A stretch of 64,000 nucleotides of DNA from Utricularia gibba (taxonomy: Eukaryota > Streptophyta > Magnoliopsida > Lamiales > Lentibulariaceae): positions 992,001 through 1,056,000 of the forward strand of contig NEEC01000012.1 of the NCBI GenBank assembly GCA_002189035.1. Direction: 5' to 3'. A model generated the notes under the pieces. It made no database searches and was not told the DNA's origin. It saw nothing but the letters and a program-made list of their open reading frames with translations. Below are positions 56,628 to 64,000 of this stretch, piece after piece (the first letter of the stretch is position 1; each line of letters begins with the position of its first letter). Both the position numbers and the translations under genes were made by a program.

Positions 56628-57249
56628 TGTTGTTCCATAACAAATTTTAAAAGATTTTTTAGATGTAAAACAATAAAAGTATAGTATGGGTGTCGATCAC
56701 AGTGAATCGATTTTCAAGATAATGGTGAGGTTTTGAATTGAATATAACTTGTCACGATTTTGAAAACGTGTTGGTAAAAGTAAATGGCATTTAAGATGTA
56801 AATGATGAAACTCAAATAAAGAAACTATAAGATAAACAATACAAGTGAACTTAACGATGAAACTTAAATAAAAGTTATTCTGAGGATTGAAATCTTATCC
56901 AACTACGTTTCTTTTATTTCCAGTCTTCTCTAATTCTCTCGAATACTTGGCTATAGGAATAAGAAGATGCCTACCTTCCCTTATATTCTATTGCAATGAG
57001 GCATGGGAGTTCTGCGATGTGAGGTCAAGTTGTCACTATCCTTACATTCTCTTATATGAATGGGAAGATAATAAATCTTGTTGTCATTATCACGCATGTG
57101 CCTAGTGTTTCCAATTACAAAATGGTCCTGATACGAGATCATTATCTATCCATTAACCTAGGGTACGACCACAAAAGAAGCATTGTCTCTCTCGAACCAA
57201 AAGGGTGTAAGTTAATGTTTTTCACCTTTCTGCTCTTCAAGACTCGTTG
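56628..57249 (+). repeat. LTR family Y, copy F
   Basis: Starts TGTTGTTCCATAACAAATTT and shares 'gtgtcgatcacagtga' and 'cttggctataggaataag' with copies D and E. Truncated; inserted in the hAT remnant. Confidence 0.6.
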
Positions 57250-57255
57250 GCAGTC

Positions 57256-58115
57256 TGTTCATTGTCATTTTCTAGTTATTATTATTATTATGTATTAATC
57301 TAATATTCAGTCATCCAAATTAGGAGTCATATTGTTAAGTATTTAATTTTATTAGAAAATCCCTATTTTTGTATTTTATACATATTTTGTTGTTTTTTTT
57401 CGTTCACTTTCATCCAAAATACCAGGAGGCAAGTTTGAAGTATTGCAGAAGACTTACAGGAGACCAGGCACTACCACTTCATGCCTTTCACACGACTTTA
57501 GTCAATTGTGGGTGGAAGACTGACACTAGTTAGGACCCTTGACTCACGACATGTTAGAGTATGCAGCAATGATTGGACGCTTACTTGCATGCATGAGAAA
57601 GCTTTTGGTGCATGCAAGACACAAAGAACGATGGAAGGAGCGTAGGAAGAGTTGATGCACGTAGAGAGTGAGATAAAACCAACTTAGAACAATCTCTTTC
57701 GAACTTTTGGCACTTTCTTTTGGCACTTAGTACTTTGGGTTCTTCCTCTCCTCCAAGGGAGAAAGAACAATTTATATTTTCTTTATACTTCCTCTCCTTC
57801 AAGGGAGCGGCAATGAGTAGGAGGCCACTTCTTACGGATTTTGATGAAGAGCAAGATGAAGAGCACCATCTCCAACCCTACAGGTTAAAGGGAAGTAGCA
57901 AATTGTTTGAGACCGAGGTACTGCAACAATGTACAGGTAGTGACCTTATGCCTGCCGTCGGTCATTTGCAATAATTGGGCACATGCAACAGTTTGAAGAT
58001 AATCGACGGCAATCCTCTTGTCTTCTCAATCAGCCAAGGGAGAATTACATGAGGCTATTCTTGTGCCTCCTGTCAATCATAGTGTAAGGGAGTGTAGGTT
58101 ATTCCCTTCTCCTAT
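57256..58115 (-). repeat. LTR family Y, copy G, inverted
   Basis: The reverse complement matches copy D: 'ctcctaatttgg' end at 57320, 'tttgctacttccct', 'ggttggagatggtgctcttc', and 'ataggag...aataacctacactccctta' near 58100. It lies tail-to-tail with copy F. The part corresponding to the first ~330 bp of D is missing. Confidence 0.68.
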
Positions 58116-58119
58116 AGCC

Positions 58120-58555
58120 TTGAATTTGCTTAGTCATGTTTCTTCTTCCTCAACATGTGAGCAAAATTGGAGTATGTATAAGATGATTTCTTCTTCCTTA
58201 ACATTTGAGACATTGATTGACTTCTAAATATGCTGAAGATTTAGTATATGTGTACAATAATCTTCAAATATTATCTCAAAAAGTTCTAGAATATGATACA
58301 GGTGATACAAAGTTATGGGATTTCAAGAGTAATTCTGATGATATTGATATATCTCCTCTAGGAAAATTGAAAATTTATCATTAGATGAGCCTATACTTAA
58401 AAGAATGATTTTATAGGAACAAGTGTATGAAGATGTTTAGCAGCCAAATTCAAGTGAGAATCTTAATCACTCTTTTGACCTGGAGTTGTATGAGTATGAA
58501 GATGAAGATGATATAGAAGAATAGATTGTTAACTCTAATAATTATATTTAGTTAG
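58120..58555 (+). pseudogene. hAT transposase remnant, dimerisation-domain end
   Basis: Reads LLSHVSSSSTCEQNWSMYKM, the hAT dimerisation motif (L-S---SSS-CERNWS). Then KYAEDLVYVYNNLQILSQKV and KLWDFKSNSDD, the usual C-terminal end, and an acidic tail. The link to the DUF659 piece is lost. Confidence 0.8.
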
Positions 58556-58899
58556 GATATTTTTATCTCAAGTAAATCTTTCATTTTCCTTTATTTTAGT
58601 ATGTATGAATTGTGAATTGATTAGTTTTTTAATATTTCATTTATTTGGAAATATAATTTGTTTTCTAATTTAAAAAGTATAAACTTTGTATATATGAATA
58701 CTACTATGAATCTTATAGGATTCTTCTATACTTTACGAATCTTGAATCCAACATAGCAGAAATGAGATAGATTATACCTGCGATCAATAAATTTAGAATC
58801 TACTTCTTTACCACTTCAATCATGAGAAGATTGAATCTTTTTTGCGGCTGGTAAATTTTTTCATTCTCTGGTTTTTAACTCTGGTAATGGAGTATGAAT
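58556..58899. other. AT-rich stretch, nothing recognised
   Basis: Noncoding by inspection. Confidence 0.35.
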
Positions 58900-59850
58900 A
58901 ACACAAGGAATCAACTATTTTTCAGATATTTCTAAACTTAGCAAAGCAATATCATGAAATTCAGATTTTCAAGACAAATACTCTAGATAGCTCAAAACTT
59001 CAAAATCAGAAAATGAAATGTTTTCAGAATTAAAATACACTAGATATCTCATTGATCTAATCATGTTATTTTATGCCCTTATCAAGATTGAAGTCGAGTA
59101 CATGTCCATCAAATTGTAAAGATATTGTACTTGCTTAGACATCAATTTTTGAATTTGCTGCAGTCATAAACGGTAGTCCCAAAATGATGAACTTTGAGAT
59201 TCAAGAATTTTCACTCTCCATGAGAATAACTAAAAAGTCAACAAGGGAAATTAAAACTTTAAGATGAATAAATACATCATTAATTCTATCATCAAACTTA
59301 ACATATGATCTATCAAATTGACAAACAACATTAATGTGTTCAAGTTTAGTTAGTTTAGAGGCAAGAGAAAGGTACTAAGATCTAGGCATGATATTAATCA
59401 AAACTTCAAAATCTTCCATGGCAACTTAAATTTTTTTGTTTCACCAATAGTCAAAAAAATAGAAAGCATCTAGGATCCTTACATTTTCTTGGAATTCTTT
59501 TTTGGATAAATACTGAAATATTTTTTTTCAGTAAAAGAGATCAATTATTCCACTTTGACCTTCTTCTTGGAGTCAAACAAGTCTTTCAACATCTTCACAT
59601 ATTTGGGCTATACCAATGAGATATTATAATTTCATGTGTTTAGCTAATCCTCTATAATAAACATAGGCATAATCTCATATCCATGGGATTAAAGGGGTAC
59701 ACCGAGCTAACAAACATGGCCTTAAATTCACCTGAAACCAAGACAATTTCATCAGTTGGTTTATGGGGAAGAACCCTCAAATTAGCCAGATTGCATTTAG
59801 GTTTCTTGAATGAGAAAATCCTATCAAGATGATCATATTGTCAAGAGATA
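58900..59850 (-). pseudogene. Gypsy-type protease region, decayed
   Basis: From the right on the minus strand: DRIFSFKKPKCNLANLRVLP, then further left NVMPRSLYLSLKLTKLEHTN, VVCQFDRSYVKFDDRINDVF and ISKFIILGLPFMTAANSKID. This follows the order of the Athila-type protease (INVMP...IE-DVLV...IILGRPF). The catalytic Asp region is not readable. Ends at the left edge of UGT duplication copy 2. Confidence 0.68.
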
Positions 59851-59984
59851 AAACAACGTGCACTAGGCTCTTGAAAGTCACGACGACCATTTGCGTTGGC
59901 ATCACTAGTAACAGATTCATAAGTTTTTTACCTAATTGTTTAAGAACTTTAGAAAAACTGACCATGATAGTTTTAATAATTGAA

Positions 59985-60700
59985 ATCATTTTATTAGTTT
60001 TAACCTACTTGCTATTAAAATAGATATAACTATTATACTACTATTTCAGTTTTAATTATGTAAATTCATTATATATACATAAATAATATTTATTTTTATA
60101 TTAAAATGTTAGTTTTGATCAATAAATTTAATTGATTTGGAGAAACTCACTTAGGTCAATTTTGTCAAACATTTAACTAACATCGTTGGTGAAAATTGGA
60201 TGTATATAAGGTCATTTTTTTTATTTGACTAACTTGTTTTAATACCAATCGATCCTCACTATTTGTAAATTAGATATATTTAATCACTGTTGTTTTGTAA
60301 TTTGATAAAATTGATTGTCGCCTAACTGATCGTGCGTCACCACCGACCACTATTCCACCTGCCACCAACCGACAACCGCCACCTGCCACCAACTGCCAAC
60401 CAGCAGTTGCCACGTCACCAACAATCGGTCACCATCAATCGTTGGATGTCGTCGACCATTTGCTATTGCTCACCAATGTCCATTATTAATATTAAAAGAG
60501 GCTAATCAAATGATTAAAATGGCAAATTTTTATACTCAACTTTTACTAATGTTCGTAAAACGTTAGAAAAAGTGATTACGTTAATTCTGGTGAAATTGAT
60601 AAAAACTGATACATGATAAACTAACATGATGAAAATTGAAATATTGATATAATAGTTATTCCTATTTTACCAACAAATAGGTCAAAACTAACGAACCCGT
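59985..60700. repeat. Inverted-repeat (fold-back) element upstream of UGT copy 2
   Basis: The arms at about 59985-60065 and 60610-60695 are inverted copies, with shared blocks such as AGTTTT-ACCT--TTG-T, AAAATAG and ATAACTATTATA. By eye about three quarters of the positions agree. UGT copy 1 has only the left arm (31587-31660). The loop contains a CCACC-rich stretch (60340-60430). Confidence 0.65.
60340..60430. repeat. CCACC/CCAAC-rich stretch
   Basis: 'Ccacctgccaccaa' occurs twice with 'ccgacaaccg' and 'ctgccaacc' variants, an irregular short repeat that stands out in AT-rich surroundings. Confidence 0.6.
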
Positions 60701-60719
60701 TAAGTTTAGGCGATCATTT

Positions 60720-61864
60720 TATTGAATCGGATAAGTAATTGATAGTCGTACTTGCCAAATTCGTAAAAACTTTGGTCTAAGTAGATACCATCCCATAATG
60801 GATTAAGAAGCACCAATGGCTTCATCAATATTCGTTTCTCTTCTCTGCGGTCAAGTTTTGCTTCCAGTGATTGCAACAAGCACCAACTCATCAAGTTCCA
60901 TGTCACATATTGGAGCGAAGAGGGATTTGAATAAGATAAAATAGAGAAGACAGCTCAAGAGAAGATGCATGATAACCAACAATCAAAAGGCCCGGTGAAA
61001 TCTACCCGAAGGCGATTCTCTAAAATTGTAAGTTGGCATTCAAGATTAACTCAAGTGAAGCTTTTGGAGATAGCCATGATCATGTGTAAGCGTAGACTAG
61101 GTTTGCAGATGACCCTTTCAATGGCCTCCTTGGTGATACATCGTTTTCACAAAAGTAAGATCGTAAAATATCAGATTTTTTATTTAGTTTGTGAAATCCC
61201 TTGGTGAATGAATATATGTGAATTTCTTCATGGTTGTTAAGTAAAGCCTCATCCAAGCTCCCGATTTTACAATCATCATTTTCCCTCCCCTTGTTCCTTC
61301 CATCAAACAAAGCTGAATCCTTGCTCCTCAAATGTCTTCTACTCCGCAAAGCCACATCTTTCGCCCACTTAAAAGAAAAAAGGGAAACATACTACAAACC
61401 CAGTAGACCAATCCACGCGTGCACCCCTCATATCACACCCATACTTGATATATCTTTCCCCGACGGCTGAGAACATGTTGGTAAAAACCAAACCAATTCC
61501 TGATTGCAAAAGCTGCCAAATGATTGAGTAGCATTACCTCAACAATTAGTAGTCATTTAAATTTATGTTCTATTTTGATTGATTAGCTATTATTTTTTTA
61601 ATTTTAAACTTGTGTTACGTTTTTTCGAGTTAAATAACATGTTCTAATATCTTTACTTCTGACAATATGATAGAAGATATTTCACAAATTTACTCACCTT
61701 TCAAAAGAATTTATAGCCATAAACATATATCCCTTTGACAGACTCAGTATTTTGTTACCTTCTTCCCCTTTCTTATTCTTCTACCCACCTCCTCCTTCCT
61801 ATCAATTAACTAGTGAAAGTAGAGAACTCGCTACAGAGATTTTAGACACAATCTCAATCGAGCA
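60720..61864. other. Extra DNA upstream of UGT copy 2, unidentified
   Basis: Not present before UGT copy 1. A minus-strand ORF at 61355-61080 and a plus-strand ORF at 60965-61207 overlap. Both look protein-like in parts, but neither was recognised. Confidence 0.35.
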
Positions 61865-61872
61865 TCAATTAT

Positions 61873-61878
61873 TATATA
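61873..61878 (+). promoter_or_regulatory. Candidate TATA box of UGT copy 2
   Basis: TATATA about 150 bases before the ATG, at the position matching the copy 1 candidate. Confidence 0.3.
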
Positions 61879-62022
61879 TGTCGTGATATTTTTTGCTTAA
61901 AAATTATATGCGAAAAAATTAAATAATTTAAAATCTTGAAAATCTTAAATGAATAATACTTTATAAAATGCTACGAAACGTTACTCGTAGTCTTCGGAAT
62001 CACCCTGCTGCATGACCAACAA

Positions 62023-63623
62023 ATGGCGGTGGAGGAAGAGAAGAAGCTCCACGCCATCGTCATCGCACCTCCATACCAAGGCCACATCAATCCCATGACC
62101 AATCTAGCACTCAAGTTCGCTTCCAATGGAATTGTAGTTACCTTTGTCCACTTTCATCATATTCACCACAAACTCTTAGCAAGTCACGGCGGGGCAGATG
62201 CCGATCCTTTCTCCCACGCACGGGAATCGGGCCTCGATATTCGTTACGAAACGGTAAGTGATGGGTTTTCTTTGGAATTTGACAGGGAGGCGCATTTGGA
62301 GGATTACACGCGAGGGCAAATTGAACGATTCCCACGCATTATAGATGCGTTGGTGAAGAGGAAGATGACCGAATTCGATTCGGTTTCGAATTGGGTCAAT
62401 TTTTTGGTCTACGATACTTTCCACTTTTGGAATATAGACATCGCCCAGAAATACAAAATCGTCAACGTCTCGGTGTGGACTGCACCAGCGCTTGTGTTTT
62501 ACTTGATTTGCAACTTAAAGCTTCTTCGAGAAAACCACCATTTTCCTTGCAAAGGTACTTTACTTCTACGCTTCTTTTGATCCCTTTATGCATCAATTTC
62601 ATTTGTTTCGTTCTTTCTTCAAACTTTCTGGCATTGTTGTTTATGTGACATGTTTACAAGCAGAGGATGTTGATGAAGAGATAAGATATATCCCAGGAAT
62701 CCCTTCGATCAATACGAGGGATTTGAGGATGTTTGTCAGAGAAACATCAGGAGCCGTTGCGTCGCTTGCTTCACAAGCTTTTGAACAAGTGTACAAGGCT
62801 GATTTCATTCTACACAATACGGTGGAAGAGTTAGAATCCCAAGTTCTCTCAAAACTCAATGAGCATCAGCTAAACTTCGCCATTGGCCCACTAAATTTTG
62901 TTGAGGATTTACTTTCATGGCAACCAATTAAGAAAAGTCTGTGGCCGGAGTTCAACTGCAGCCTGTGGCTCAGCTCCAAGCAACCTGGCTCGGTTCTATA
63001 CGTGTCGTTTGGAAGTTTCGTTCATTTGAGCAATGAGACTATTGATGAGATAGCTCACGGCCTTCTTCTCTCTCAAGTGAACTTTATTTGGGTTCTTAGG
63101 ACAGGCATTTCCAAAGATAGGAGTACTCTCAATTTGCCTGTGGGAATGGAGAAGATGAATGACAAAGGGATGGTAAGTTGAGGATTTGGTTTTTGTCTAA
63201 TCGTTGACCACAGAGTTGATAAGTCATATTTTTGATGAACAGGTGATCCCATGGTGTAATCAGATCGAGGTTCTTTCACATCCTGCAGTGGGAGGATTCA
63301 TGACACACAACGGATGGAATTCGACGATCGAGAGCATCTGGTTCGGGGTTCCAATGATCTGTTTCCCTTGCATGAGTGATCAAGTCACTAACAGGAAGCT
63401 GGTAGTTGAAGATTGGAGTATCGGGCTGGATCTCTGCGATGGCAAGTTTGTGGATAGAAGGGAAGTTGCAGAGAAGATCAAGAGGCTGTTTGCGAGCAAT
63501 GAATTGAAGCAGAAGGCAAAAGATGTGAAAGAGATCGTGCGTGGTGCTTTTCAGGTCGGCGGTACTTCCCACCGGAACTTCGAACAGTTTATGAACAAGT
63601 TGAAGCACAAATGTTCATCTTGA
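62023..63623 (+). CDS. UDP-glycosyltransferase, family 1, UGT86A-like (copy 2)
   Basis: Exons 62023-62554, 62664-63172, 63243-63623, GT...AG introns, 473 aa. Same architecture as copy 1: catalytic QGH near residue 21, SVLYVSFGSF, PSPG box starting WCNQIEVLSHPAVGG with the same THNGWNS variant. It differs mainly in the N-terminal, acceptor-side half: EAHLEDYTRGQIERFPRIID for EEHFEEYIRGVIERIPWIME, and RMFVRETSGAVASLA, two residues shorter than the copy 1 counterpart. From 62922 to 63459 it has no base difference from copy 1. It starts at ATG 62023; no longer in-frame start is open. Predicted cytosolic UDP-sugar transferase, acceptor unknown, possibly different from that of copy 1. Confidence 0.93.
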
Positions 63624-63876
63624 ATTTACAAATGAAGTTTGGCTATTTAATTGAATGTCTCACTCATCCTGTGTTTTTAATGCTGTCAAAAGCATTGGAC
63701 TACTCTAAAACACGCTTGGAGTTTGGTTATTGGATGAAAAGTATGATCCCCGGCCACAATTTGAATGCTCTTTGTCTTGAATGAAATGCATCTTGTTGAG
63801 ATGTCTGCCGTCCGTTTTCTGTAGCTTCTTGGAACCGTACAACTGGACCAGCATTATTATCCACCGACAGCGGCTG

Positions 63877-64000
63877 ATGCAGAGCTGAGCACATGCATGT
63901 TTCTCATCCACATTTTATTAGTGACTACGCATCTGCCTTGTGCTGCATTTATAGTCGATGTTGCATGCTCGCTAACCGACTAACACTCTATCCGCCGTGA
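63877..64000. other. Downstream flank of UGT copy 2
   Basis: No feature recognised up to the window end. Confidence 0.4.

Larger units (their letters stand above)
59858..63876. repeat. Segmental duplication, copy 2 (contains UGT copy 2)
   Basis: Aligns with 31482-33902. It carries an extra 60305-61865 upstream of the gene. Its right limit is near 'ccaccgaca'. Confidence 0.8.

Overview
The window is nuclear DNA of a flowering plant, probably a eudicot. It is AT-rich, its two real host genes have short introns, and most of it is layered, decayed transposable elements of plant lineages: copia, Tat-type and Athila-type gypsy, MULE, PIF/Harbinger and hAT. No tRNA gene, CRISPR array or organellar block was seen.

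Layout. 1-14672: a plus-strand Ty1/copia element cut at the left window edge. A minus-strand Tat-type Ty3/gypsy element (615-9948, target duplication ATCAG) and a solo LTR (12198-13697) are nested in it, and the gypsy element carries a further solo LTR (6509-7011). The gypsy element has an antisense extra ORF near its left LTR. Its right LTR-side region holds two pieces of 18S rRNA in swapped order. 14673-20205: mostly noncoding, with an exact 59-bp tandem repeat and dispersed-repeat fragments. 20206-28186: a nearly complete Mutator-like element (MULE) with long terminal inverted repeats. It carries a decayed plus-strand MURA-type transposase and, divergently, a five-exon FCP1/HAD-phosphatase-like gene whose splice phases are all preserved. 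28400-30415: a degraded PIF/Harbinger element. 31482-33902 and 59858-63876: a segmental duplication, each copy with one intact three-exon family-1 UDP-glycosyltransferase (475 and 473 aa, UGT86A-like). 33903-59857: remnants of Athila-type elements in both orientations, several solo LTRs, two PIF fragments and a broken hAT element.

Function. The only genes that look able to make a normal product are the two UGTs, predicted cytosolic UDP-sugar transferases acting on small molecules. A 538-bp tract with no differences, including an intron, inside otherwise diverged paralogues suggests recent gene conversion. The FCP1-like gene is the best candidate for something unusual: it lies inside the MULE, head-to-head with the transposase, and has one in-frame stop in 404 codons.

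All identifications come from reading motifs by eye; no database search was run. Boundaries of decayed elements are approximate unless a target-site duplication is given.
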